Positions 16,651 to 25,014 of a DNA stretch of 64,000 nucleotides are shown here, one piece after another. The first letter of the stretch is position 1. Every line of letters starts with the position of its first letter. The position numbers and the translations under genes were made by a program. The notes under the pieces are model-generated. The model did no database searches, was not told where the DNA came from, and worked only from the letters and a program-made list of their open reading frames with translations. The stretch is from Croceicoccus sediminis. Its GTDB lineage: Bacteria; Pseudomonadota; Alphaproteobacteria; Sphingomonadales; Sphingomonadaceae. The stretch covers positions 62,001-126,000 of the forward strand of contig NZ_SUNC01000004.1 of the NCBI RefSeq assembly GCF_007570835.1, in the 5' to 3' direction.

Positions 16651-19044
16651 TTAGAACTGGTAACCGAAGGACGCGCCAACGGTCCGCGGCCTGCCGGTGA
16701 AGCGGTTGATCGTGTCCGACCCCAGCGCGACATTGGTCCAGTAGTATTTGTCGGTCAGGTTGCGCACGTAAACAGATGCCGTCCAACCTTTTGCCGAGCT
16801 TACGCCCATGCGCGCGTCGAAAACCGCGTAGCCATCAATGCGCGAATTATCCGAATTGGCGAGGTCAGAGAACGTGTGGGTATTGAACACGGCGTTCGCG
16901 CCGATGTTCATGTCCAAGTCCCGCGAAATCGGAAATTCGTAGTTGATATCGGCCGTACCCGAGAGAGGCGGCGCAAAGTTGAACCGATTTCCAGTGAAAT
17001 CAACAGGCGCACCGTTGATGTCGATGCCGCTATACTCGCCAATGCGCGTCTTGATGTACGTCACGCCGCCCCGCATCGTCAGGCCGTCGGCGGGACGCGC
17101 GGTCAGCGCGAAATCGACGCCCTTCACTGTCGAGCGAGGGATGTTCAGCGACGTCGGCGCCGCGCCGATGAAAGGCACAGTGATGTACGAGAAGAACTGC
17201 TTGTCGTTATACTTGTAGTAGAAGCCAGACCCTTCGACGCTCAGCAGGCTGTCTGCCAGATCGGTCTTGAAGCCTGCTTCGAAGTCGGTCAGTTCTTCCT
17301 GCCGGACGTGCTTGATCTGACTGATAACGACCGTGTTCTGGAACGGATAGCCACCGGACTTGTACCCGCGGCTGACCAGTGCGTAGAGCAGCGTATCGTC
17401 GTTCGGCTTGTAGTTGACGCCCGCACGCCATGACACGTTATCTTCCTTCACCGCGCCCTGAAATTCGGTCGGCAAATAGGTGGCGACGCCATCGATCACC
17501 CGGTCGTCAAGCGTGGCGCAGCGGTTGCCCGCAAAGGCGTCGGTCGGTGCCAGCCCCTGGAGCGAGCGAAGGAAGTTGGCGAGCGGGCCGACAAATCCGC
17601 TGAGCGAGCCGGGCTGATCGTCGCCCGAACAGCCCCTCGTCGACTGACGGGTCTCGGTATAGCGAACCCCGCCAACAAGCGTCAGCCCGTCCGCGACTTC
17701 AAGCTCTAGGTTGCCGAATACGGCTGCCGCCCGGTTCGTATCGTGAAATACGGTGTTGAAGGTCGCGCCCGGCAGGGACGAGTAGAGCGGAAGCTCGGTC
17801 ACGTCCTGTTCGCGGAACTTGTCCTTCTGGTAGTTGGCACCGATGATGAAATGAATATTCGGCTCATCGATCTTGCCCGCAACCCGAAGCTCCTGCCCGA
17901 AGCTCTTGGCCGTCGAATAGTGGTTGTCCCGGGCGATGCCCAGGGCGGTGCCATCGGAGTCGATGTGCGCTTCGTAGTTGGTGTGGATGTAGTTCGTGAT
18001 CGAGGTCAGCGTCAGGTCGTCATTCAGTTCCAGGTCCGCGCGAAGCACGGTCTGGTACTGGCTGTTGTCGTTACGCTGAGGACCGTCGACATCGGCGCCC
18101 CGGTTATCGTCCGCACGCGGATAGGTGATGAGGCCCGGCGCTGCGCCAGCCGGGTTCTGCGGCACGGCGGTCTGGAACTGGAAAGCCTGCGGCTCACCGT
18201 GATCGTAATTGCCGTTGACGTTGAGAGAGATTTTCAACCGATCGCTCGGCGTGAAATCGAGCAGCAGGCGGGCCGCCCCGCGATTGGAGTCTCCGATCTT
18301 GCGATCGTTGAGGAAATAGCCCTTCTGCCAAGGGCCGAACTGGGTTGTCTGGAACGCGAGGCGCGCGCGCAGAGTGTCACTCAGCGGACCGCTGACATAA
18401 CCGTCCACGTTGACTTCGCCGAAGTGATTGACCCCCGCGTTGAAGCCCGCGGTGAGGTAGTCGGTCGGCTTGGCCGAAATGACGTTGACGGAGCCGCCGG
18501 TTGCGTTCTGGCCGAACAGCGTACCCTGCGGACCTTTGAGCACTTCGATGTGATCGACATCCAGAAGCAGGCCTTGCGTCATCGCCGAATAAGGCAGCGC
18601 CGCTTCGTCGACGTAGGTGGATACGGTCGGTGACGCGGATATCTGCGCGGAATTGAAGTTGATGCCGCGGATCGAGAAGATCTGGTAACCGGAAATGGAG
18701 CGCGCTGCCGTAAAGCCCGGTGCGATCTTGCCGATCGAGCTGACATCCGTGACGCCGACATTCTGAAGTTGCTCGGCGGTTGCCGCAACGATCGAAATGC
18801 CGACATCGCTGAGCCGCTGCTCACGCTTTTGCGCGGTTACGACGATCTCACCGGGAACGTAGGCTTCTTCCTCGACGACTTCAGCGGGTTCATCATCTGC
18901 CGATTGCGCCGATGCCGCGTGGGGAGCCATCGCCAAAGCCGATACCCCGGCAAGGCCCAGGGCCATCAGCCGAAGAACGGGTTGCGCCTTGCCGTCATCC
19001 TGCACGCAGGCGCCGCGGAAATTACCATCAATAACGCGCTTCAT
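16651..19044 (-). CDS. TonB-dependent outer-membrane receptor (second)
   Basis: 797 aa. The signal peptide ends at HAASAQ (residue 47) and the TonB box EIVVTAQKREQ is at residues 66-76. The plug contains VDHIEVLKGPQGTLFGQNAT and the barrel ends TVGASFGYQF. It looks like the sphingomonad receptors often labelled FyuA- or CirA-like, but its place among catabolic genes suggests uptake of the substrate rather than a siderophore. It is a single-gene unit with a strong hairpin after it and an operator copy 109 bases before the start. Confidence 0.95.
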   Translation of the reverse strand: MKRVIDGNFRGACVQDDGKAQPVLRLMALGLAGVSALAMAPHAASAQSADDEPAEVVEEEAYVPGEIVVTAQKREQRLSDVGISIVAATAEQLQNVGVTDVSSIGKIAPGFTAARSISGYQIFSIRGINFNSAQISASPTVSTYVDEAALPYSAMTQGLLLDVDHIEVLKGPQGTLFGQNATGGSVNVISAKPTDYLTAGFNAGVNHFGEVNVDGYVSGPLSDTLRARLAFQTTQFGPWQKGYFLNDRKIGDSNRGAARLLLDFTPSDRLKISLNVNGNYDHGEPQAFQFQTAVPQNPAGAAPGLITYPRADDNRGADVDGPQRNDNSQYQTVLRADLELNDDLTLTSITNYIHTNYEAHIDSDGTALGIARDNHYSTAKSFGQELRVAGKIDEPNIHFIIGANYQKDKFREQDVTELPLYSSLPGATFNTVFHDTNRAAAVFGNLELEVADGLTLVGGVRYTETRQSTRGCSGDDQPGSLSGFVGPLANFLRSLQGLAPTDAFAGNRCATLDDRVIDGVATYLPTEFQGAVKEDNVSWRAGVNYKPNDDTLLYALVSRGYKSGGYPFQNTVVISQIKHVRQEELTDFEAGFKTDLADSLLSVEGSGFYYKYNDKQFFSYITVPFIGAAPTSLNIPRSTVKGVDFALTARPADGLTMRGGVTYIKTRIGEYSGIDINGAPVDFTGNRFNFAPPLSGTADINYEFPISRDLDMNIGANAVFNTHTFSDLANSDNSRIDGYAVFDARMGVSSAKGWTASVYVRNLTDKYYWTNVALGSDTINRFTGRPRTVGASFGYQF

Positions 19045-19153
19045 CGCTGCGCTCTCCCATTTTGCATGGCGGCCAACCGCCTTTTTGGAGCTGTCAAAGC
19101 TCGATCCGATTTCTGAGGTCTAGCCCAATAATCCCGCCCACTCAAGAAAAAAT

Positions 19154-19172
19154 GATGCACGGATCATAAATC
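19154..19172. promoter_or_regulatory. 19-bp operator copy 2 (TonB receptor 2)
   Basis: GATGCACGGATCATAAATC, 109 bases upstream of the receptor start. The right half-site CATAAATC is the same as in copy 4. Confidence 0.75.
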
Positions 19173-19466
19173 AGTAAAAAGGCTGCTTAGGGAGCGGTTA
19201 ACCATGTTCCGGGGCCAGGCGGTCACCAGCATGAAGATCACAAATTGGAGGATTGTCCGGTCGGGGAGCCGCGGCTTTGCTGCATGCCCACACAAGGAAC
19301 GGAACTGCCGAAATCGAGTCGTAAATCGTCGATTCGGCCGCGAGTATGCGAAGCGCGACGCGGGCAAGATCAGCGCGCGGCTACTTCCCGACCTGTGCCG
19401 AGCGAAAGACCCGAATTCTTAGGTGATGGCCCGGCCCGAACGATACGGGCCGGGATCCCGATGCGC
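19173..19466. other. Intergenic region between TonB receptor 2 and amidohydrolase
   Basis: About 290 bases with no gene that I can support. The short open frames do not resemble any family. A terminator-like hairpin for the amidohydrolase lies at its right end. Confidence 0.5.
19430..19454 (-). terminator. Hairpin after the ligase-amidohydrolase operon
   Basis: CCCGGCCCG and CGGGCCGGG form 9-bp perfect GC-rich arms with a 7-base loop, 12 bases beyond the amidohydrolase stop. A U-tract is not obvious. Confidence 0.55.
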
Positions 19467-20516
19467 TCAGGACTGCGGCGCGGGCTGTGCGATGCGATAG
19501 ACCTGGTTTGCCGTTCCGGAAAACAACATCGCCTTCTCTTCGTCGCTGGCCGCCGAAGCGATCCGTTTGAACGCGTTCCACAAGGTCGTGTAATCGGCGC
19601 CCCATTTCTCGACCGGGAAGTTGCTGGCGAACATCGACCTCGACGGACCGAACGCCTCGATGCAAGTCTCGATGTAAGGCGCCCAGAGCTCGGCCAGTTG
19701 CGAAGACGTGGGCCGCGTATCCATGCCAAGTCCGGGAAATGCGCAATAGGGCATCGCCAGCCCGCTCAGCTTAACGCTGACGTTATCGAGCTGCGCAAGA
19801 CGAGAGATGCTTTCGCGCCACGTCTCGAACCGCTCGGTCAATTTCCCCGCATACCCCGCGATACCAAGCGGGGTGCCGACGTGATTGAGCACGATCGGCT
19901 GATCGGAGAACGCCTTTGCCAGGTCCTCGACCTCGGGCAATTGCGGTTCGAGAACCCAGGCATCGAACGACAGATCAAAGCGGCCAAGGTGCGCGAAACC
20001 TGATCGGAATTCATCCGAGCCATAGAGCCCGGCGACCGCAGGCACCATCGGCCCGACCACGTCAGGGTCTTCATCGTAGGGCGCCATGATCCTGATCCCG
20101 CGAAGCCGGTTGCCGCCCGCCATCGCGGCCCGTTCGAGGACCGGAATGACTTCATCGCCCAGGGCAAGATCGGCATAGCCCACCATGGCCGAGCAGAGCC
20201 GCGTGGGACCGTAGATCCCGCTGGCACTGCGCGCCGCAACGCCGTTGGCATGTTCGATCTCACCGATCGGCTGGAATTTCTGCGGCGCGCCCGCATCATA
20301 GAATGCGCCGCATTCCACCATGACCGTCGCGACAACATTGTGACCGCCGGACAGCTCGGCCATCAGCTCGTCATGAAGGAAACGCGGCACGTCCCTGATG
20401 AGGTCGAGCAGAGGATGCTGCAACCCGTCGAGAGCGCCGAGGATCGGCCCGAAGTCCCAAAGATGATGATGCGCATCCACGATGGGCAGCGCAGGATCTA
20501 GAGCATCTTCTGACAT
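19467..20516 (-). CDS. Amidohydrolase (amidohydrolase_2, LigI/ACMSD-like)
   Basis: 349 aa. The metal-binding start IVDAHHHLWDFG, the QPIVLNHVGTPLG strand and the SMFASNFPVEKWG end motif identify the amidohydrolase_2 group. This group includes 2-pyrone-4,6-dicarboxylate lactonase and related lactonases and decarboxylases. In this context it may hydrolyse a lactone or ester produced by the Baeyer-Villiger enzyme encoded 5 kb away, which is an inference. It is the second gene of a two-gene leftward operon, 96 bases after the acyl-CoA ligase. Confidence 0.88.
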   Translation of the reverse strand: MSEDALDPALPIVDAHHHLWDFGPILGALDGLQHPLLDLIRDVPRFLHDELMAELSGGHNVVATVMVECGAFYDAGAPQKFQPIGEIEHANGVAARSASGIYGPTRLCSAMVGYADLALGDEVIPVLERAAMAGGNRLRGIRIMAPYDEDPDVVGPMVPAVAGLYGSDEFRSGFAHLGRFDLSFDAWVLEPQLPEVEDLAKAFSDQPIVLNHVGTPLGIAGYAGKLTERFETWRESISRLAQLDNVSVKLSGLAMPYCAFPGLGMDTRPTSSQLAELWAPYIETCIEAFGPSRSMFASNFPVEKWGADYTTLWNAFKRIASAASDEEKAMLFSGTANQVYRIAQPAPQS

Positions 20517-20612
20517 ATCGAATCCTTTTGAGGCGGGTCTGGTAAGGGTCAGCGAACCCTGATGATCGTCGACCGGCGCTGCCGGACGGCATGCGGTGCT
20601 GTGACCGCAGCG

Positions 20613-22130
20613 TTATTGCGCGGTTTTCTGCACGAGGTCGGCCCGAAGCTCGTTCTTGAGCACTTTGCCCGCAGCCGATTGCGGCATCGATTCCACGATC
20701 TCTATACGGCGCGGAATCTTGTAACCGGCCAGGAACTGCTTCGTATGCCGCGCGATATCGTCCAGCTCGGCCTTCATGCCCGGCCGCTCGATGATGACCG
20801 CGCAAACCATCTCTCCCCATCGCGGATCGGGAAGGCCGATCACTGCGACGGATGCAATGGCGGGGTGGGTCGACAGGACATTCTCGACTTCGGCCGAATA
20901 GACGTTCTCGCCTCCCGTCACGATCATGTCCTTCAACCGGTCAACAACGGTCACGTAACCGTCCTCGTCCATCTGGCCGAGATCACCGGTGTGCATCCAG
21001 CCGTTGCGCTTCACTTCGGCAGTGGCTTCTGGGAGATTCCAGTAGCCCAGCATCACGCCTTCGCCGCGACAGATGATTTCACCGATCTCGCCGCGCGGCA
21101 GCTCGTTCTGGTCGGCATCGACGATACGGACTTCGGTCGCCGGCGTCGCGCGCCCTGCACTGCGCAAGCGCGCCGGGTTGCCGTAATGATCCGCGGGATC
21201 GAGACTGAGCGCGGTCGGCGCCAGTTCGGTCATGCCATAGGCCTGGCTGAACTTGACCGACGGGAAAGCGACGAGCAGCCGCTCCATGAGCGCCTGGTCG
21301 ATCGAAGATGCGCCGTAGCGGATCCTCTCGAGCGAGCTCAGATCGAATTCGCCGAACCGTTCATGATCGATCAGCATGCGCATCATGGTGGGGACCAGGA
21401 AGATCTCGGTCGCGCGCAAACGCTCGACCTCGGCCATGACGGAGACCGGTTCGAACAGCGGAAGAAAGATATTGGTGCTACCGCAGATGAGCGCCATCAG
21501 CAGTCCGGAAAAACCGCCCACATGGAAAAGCGGCGCGGTATGAAGGAAGCGTTCGCCCGTCCGTCCGTCCGGTGCCGCGATCACGCCAAGCGCGGACGCG
21601 ATGAGGTTGCGATGACTCAGCATGACGCCTTTGGGAGCGCCTGTCGTGCCGCCGGTATACATGATCGCCGCAAGATCATCGCCCGAACGCACTGCATCGG
21701 CGACCGGCTCTGCCTTGGCGAGCCAGGCCTGCCAATCGTTGGAACCCATGATCAGGACATGCTTCACACAGGGCGCGCGATCCCTGATCTCCGGCTCCAG
21801 CGCGGCGAATTCCGGGTCGAGAATGACGATGCCAGCCTGGCAATTGTCGATCGAATAAGTGATTTCCGCAGGAGCGAGCCGGAAATTGACGGGGTTTATG
21901 ACGCCGCCGGCCCAGAACGTGCCGAAGCACGTATCGACGAAGCCCGGCCCGTTCCGGGCCACGATCGCGACCCGGTCCCCAGCTTCCAGACCTATGGAAT
22001 GGAGCGCACCGGCGAAGCGAGCAACGTCCTGCGACCAGTCGGCCCAGCTTCTCGAAACCTGCCCCTCGACCGTGACGATCCTGTCAGGATGGGCACGGAC
22101 GCCTCGATGCAGGCATTGCGTCAAATACAT
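20613..22130 (-). CDS. Acyl-CoA ligase (class I adenylate-forming enzyme)
   Basis: 505 aa. ATP-binding P-loop YTGGTTGAPKG at residues 158-168, YGMTE at 298-302, GWMHTGDLGQMDEDGY hinge region, and the C-terminal catalytic lysine in SAAGKVLKNEL. The long-chain/aromatic FadD-like family activates a carboxylic acid to its CoA thioester via an acyl-AMP. It probably starts the CoA-dependent part of the pathway for a substrate with an acid side chain. It begins the operon with the amidohydrolase. An operator copy lies 131 bases upstream and is the most symmetric of all. Confidence 0.92.
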   Translation of the reverse strand: MYLTQCLHRGVRAHPDRIVTVEGQVSRSWADWSQDVARFAGALHSIGLEAGDRVAIVARNGPGFVDTCFGTFWAGGVINPVNFRLAPAEITYSIDNCQAGIVILDPEFAALEPEIRDRAPCVKHVLIMGSNDWQAWLAKAEPVADAVRSGDDLAAIMYTGGTTGAPKGVMLSHRNLIASALGVIAAPDGRTGERFLHTAPLFHVGGFSGLLMALICGSTNIFLPLFEPVSVMAEVERLRATEIFLVPTMMRMLIDHERFGEFDLSSLERIRYGASSIDQALMERLLVAFPSVKFSQAYGMTELAPTALSLDPADHYGNPARLRSAGRATPATEVRIVDADQNELPRGEIGEIICRGEGVMLGYWNLPEATAEVKRNGWMHTGDLGQMDEDGYVTVVDRLKDMIVTGGENVYSAEVENVLSTHPAIASVAVIGLPDPRWGEMVCAVIIERPGMKAELDDIARHTKQFLAGYKIPRRIEIVESMPQSAAGKVLKNELRADLVQKTAQ

Positions 22131-22510
22131 ATCTGCTCCTCACCCCTTGTATCGTTATTTCAAACCCGCTCCGGCGAGGAGAAAGCCTTTTAAACGAGGC
22201 TGAATCAATCCCGCTCCGACACGGGGGCGCTCATCCGGCCTATTGCGGGGCACATTAAAATGATTCATGCATCATGAATCTTTTATTCGCCGAGGCACGA
22301 GGATGTCAACCGCGGATTGCGCGGGACTACGGCCTCGAAAGCTCGGCGGCAGATCGCCAAGAGTCGGTAGCTGCTCGAGTGAAAGCGGGATGATCGGTGG
22401 GAGACGCATAAAGCGCGAGAAGCTGCGATGGACACACGGCCGCACGCCTTGACCATCGTGCGATGGCCCGGGCCCCTCAGGTATTAAGTTGGACGCCGAC
22501 TAACGGCGGT
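22131..22510. other. Intergenic region with operator copy 3
   Basis: About 380 bases between the ligase promoter and the TetR stop. Apart from the perfect palindromic operator I see no gene. Small open frames here resemble nothing known. A GGCCCGGGCCC palindrome lies near 22465, downstream of the TetR stop. Confidence 0.5.
22262..22280. promoter_or_regulatory. 19-bp operator copy 3 (ligase operon), perfect palindrome
   Basis: GATTCATGCATCATGAATC: arms GATTCATG and CATGAATC are exact reverse complements around CAT. It defines the symmetry of the whole operator family and lies 131 bases upstream of the acyl-CoA ligase start. Confidence 0.85.
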
Positions 22511-23194
22511 TCACTGAAGGAGCGATTCCTGTCCGGCACCCGATTTCACCGCCGCCTCCAGCCCGCCGACGACGAAAGTGAGATATGCGTGGATTACGGG
22601 ATCGGGCAGTCCGACAATAAGATTGTCCTCCAGCCCGAAACGCATCAGCAAACGCATGCGCGCCCCTTCCAGGATCGTCACGAACGCTTCGAGTTCCATC
22701 GACGCTTCATCGTCCTGGCCGATGAACCCGATACGCCGCAAGAAACGCTTATAGCGGCTGCTCACTTCGTCGATATAGCGGGCGAACGCGACGGGCGCAT
22801 GGATCTCGGCCTCGCTGATGACGCGGTAGAGATAAGGGTGCATCTTCAGGAACTCGAGGTTGGCCTGAAGGCTCCGCTGCTCAAGATCATAAATACCTGT
22901 CGCACCGCGCATCGCGGCGGCGATCGAGTCCAGCAGTTCACTGGTGATCGATGGCAACAGTTCGTCAAATAGCTGCTGCTGGGATTTGAAATGCAGGTAG
23001 AACGTTCCGTGTGCGATATTGGCATCGGCCGTCACCTTGGCGATGCTGCACCCTGCATAGCCATGTTGCCCTACCAGCTTTGCTGCCGCGTCGAGTATGG
23101 CTGCGCGCGTCGCGGCGGTGCGTTCCAGCACGCGTTTCGAACGACGGCGACCCTTGGCGGTGTGAAGTATCGGATCAAGTCCATCAGTCGACAA
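22511..23194 (-). CDS. TetR-family transcriptional regulator (second), candidate local master regulator
   Basis: 227 aa. A basic N-terminus (KGRRRSKRVLERTAATRAAI) precedes the TetR helix-turn-helix CSIAKVTADANIAHGTFYLHF and a ligand-binding domain. TTG at 23194 is used as the start, with GGGGA about 9 bases upstream; no in-frame ATG exists near it. The gene lies in the centre of seven operator copies, with one copy between it and the divergent ABM gene (262 bases upstream of its start). TetR proteins bind such 15-20-bp palindromes as dimers, so it is the best candidate to control the regulon and perhaps itself. The other TetR gene (7.5 kb) is a rival. Confidence 0.85.
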   Translation of the reverse strand: MSTDGLDPILHTAKGRRRSKRVLERTAATRAAILDAAAKLVGQHGYAGCSIAKVTADANIAHGTFYLHFKSQQQLFDELLPSITSELLDSIAAAMRGATGIYDLEQRSLQANLEFLKMHPYLYRVISEAEIHAPVAFARYIDEVSSRYKRFLRRIGFIGQDDEASMELEAFVTILEGARMRLLMRFGLEDNLIVGLPDPVIHAYLTFVVGGLEAAVKSGAGQESLLQ

Positions 23195-23579
23195 AACTAA
23201 AATTCCCCAAGTTCAAGACTGTCTGCGAGGCAGTTGATCAACGTTCGTCAGGATTCCCGCAAGAACGTGACAAATCCAGCAGTTCGGCTGCGATTTCTGG
23301 CTAGGTTCGATCGCTATGTCAATGGAACCGGAGCACCCCCACGAATTGGATCAGAGGGTGCGGCGACTGAGGAATCGAGATATTGCCACGTATTCACAGC
23401 CAGATATCCAAGCAACGTTTTACACTGCCGATTAAGGACCTCGTTTCAGAAATAACGAATTGTGAATCATAAATCTGGTCAGTAAGGTCGTTTCGTAACG
23501 AGGGATAGGATCGGGACGGCCGTTTTTGCCGCGATGCCGTTTCCCGAGCCAACCGAATTTTATCACGAGGGGACCATCC
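23195..23579. other. Divergent intergenic region TetR/ABM
   Basis: About 385 bases, with operator copy 4 near its right end. The only small frame worth naming is 23316-23435 (39 aa, MSMEPEHPHELDQRVRRLRN...), which has no clear ribosome site and no recognisable family. It may be a remnant. Confidence 0.45.
23457..23475. promoter_or_regulatory. 19-bp operator copy 4 (ABM gene and possibly TetR)
   Basis: GAATTGTGAATCATAAATC, 104 bases upstream of the ABM gene and 262 bases upstream of the divergent TetR gene. It could serve either promoter. Confidence 0.7.
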
Positions 23580-23870
23580 TTGCTGACCGTCATCTTCATC
23601 GCGAAGGTCCTGACCGGGCAGGAGAGTGCCTTCGAGACAACTCTGTCGCAATTGGCAGAAGACATTGCGAATGAACCGGGATGCGCCGGCGTGACTTGGG
23701 GCCCGACTGAGACCCCAGGAGAGTATGCCTTGATCGAACGCTATAAGGACATGGACGCCTTGGAAGCGCACCGGGCTTCGCGGCACATGAAAGAGCTGGG
23801 CCCGCCGATCTTTGCAATGCTGGACGGGGCGCCTGTGATCACGCGCTTCGTGGAAGAGCGAGCGCTTTAG
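23580..23870 (+). CDS. ABM-fold small monooxygenase-like protein
   Basis: 96 aa with the dimeric alpha+beta ABM pattern: TVIFIAKVLTGQESAFETTL, CAGVTWGPTETPGEYALIER and the helix DALEAHRASRHMKEL. Members include quinol monooxygenases (YgiN), ActVA-Orf6-like enzymes and heme-degrading IsdG. The specific role is unknown. I chose TTG at 23580 because GAGGGG lies 8 bases upstream and homologous proteins start at this strand. It is convergent with the BKACE gene. Confidence 0.8.
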   Translation: MLTVIFIAKVLTGQESAFETTLSQLAEDIANEPGCAGVTWGPTETPGEYALIERYKDMDALEAHRASRHMKELGPPIFAMLDGAPVITRFVEERAL

Positions 23871-23956
23871 GTTCGGGATAAACCGCTCTGAACGAAGACG
23901 AACCGAGTACCCGCAGCTTCATCGTGACAGACGGATATCGACGCGTTGGATCCGCT

Positions 23957-24880
23957 TCAGAACGCGGTCTTGTCCCCGCCCTTGAGCGCCAGGATCTCGC
24001 GCGCTTCGTCCGGAGTGGCCACCGATAGTCCGAGACCTTCGATGATCTTTCGCACGCGCAAGACTTGCGCTGCGTTGCTGGGTGCCAGTTGGCCCGCGCC
24101 CAGCCAGAGACTGTCCTCGAGGCCCACCCGGACATGCCCGCCCAGGGCAGCGGCTTGCGCGGCGACGGCCATCTGGTTTTTCCCTGCGGCCAGAACCGAC
24201 CACCGGTAGTTATCGCCGAACAGACGATCGGCGGTGCGCTTCATATGAAGCACTTCTTCGGGATGAGCGCCGATCCCTCCCAGCAAACCGAAGCAGGTCT
24301 GGATGAAAAGCGGCCCCTCGACGAGACCCTCGCGCCAGAAATAATGTAGGTTGTGGAGGTGCCCGGTATCGTAGCACTCGAATTCGTAACGCGCTCCGGC
24401 GTCATTGAGCGTTTCGAGCGCGTAGCGGATATCCTTGTAGCTGTTCCGGAAGACGAGGTCGTGGCTCCCTTCCAGCATCTCGCGTTCCCAATCATGCTTG
24501 AACTCCTTGTAGCGGTTCAGCATCGGGAAAAGCCCGAAATTCATGGACCCCATGTTGAGGCTCGCCACCTCGGGCTTCCATACCTCGGCAGGACGAACCC
24601 GCTCCTCGACCGGCATGTAGGGCGATCCGCCCGTGGTGATATTGACCACGACGTTGGACGACTGCTTGATCGTCCGCAGGAAAGGCTCGAATGCTTCCGG
24701 GCTCTGATCCGGGCGACCGTCGGCAGGATTGCGGGCATGAAGATGAACGATGGCGGCCCCGGCCTCCGCGGCCTCGAGTGCCGAACTGGCGATTTCGGAT
24801 GCCGTAACCGGCAAGTGGGGCGACATCGACGGGGTGTGGATCGAACCCGTGATCGCGCAGCTGATAATCACTTTGTCCAT
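23957..24880 (-). CDS. Beta-keto acid cleavage enzyme (BKACE family)
   Basis: 307 aa. The BKACE hallmarks are present: start KVIISCAITGSIHTPSMSPH, zinc ligands in IVHLHARNP (His46, His48), NITTGG, and ECYDTGHLHNLHYF with GGHVRVGLEDSLW near the end. These enzymes split a beta-keto acid using acetyl-CoA, forming acetoacetate and a CoA ester. It is the last gene of the leftward ACAD-ACAD-ECH-BVMO-BKACE unit, 134 bases after BVMO. It is probably a terminal chain- or ring-cleavage step. Its substrate is not deducible. An isolated operator-like half-site overlaps its start codon, perhaps by chance. Confidence 0.92.
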   Translation of the reverse strand: MDKVIISCAITGSIHTPSMSPHLPVTASEIASSALEAAEAGAAIVHLHARNPADGRPDQSPEAFEPFLRTIKQSSNVVVNITTGGSPYMPVEERVRPAEVWKPEVASLNMGSMNFGLFPMLNRYKEFKHDWEREMLEGSHDLVFRNSYKDIRYALETLNDAGARYEFECYDTGHLHNLHYFWREGLVEGPLFIQTCFGLLGGIGAHPEEVLHMKRTADRLFGDNYRWSVLAAGKNQMAVAAQAAALGGHVRVGLEDSLWLGAGQLAPSNAAQVLRVRKIIEGLGLSVATPDEAREILALKGGDKTAF

Positions 24881-25014
24881 AAATCACCCAAACTTCTTCA
24901 TCGCTGTTTTAGAAAATAGGGTCAGGCCGTGGGCGCAGGTGGTCAACGCGATCACCTGCGCCCGCCCGTGGCTTGTCCCGGCAGCCAACCCGTCAGAGGT
25001 TTGTTCGCAAGCGT

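Noticed and set aside
20562-22193. 543-aa open frame on the plus strand opposite the acyl-CoA ligase
   Set aside because: It is a high-GC antisense shadow; the minus frame has all ligase motifs.
24878-24900. Half-operator GATTTATG at the BKACE start as an eighth operator
   Set aside because: Only one half-site matches, and it overlaps the start codon; the other half does not fit.
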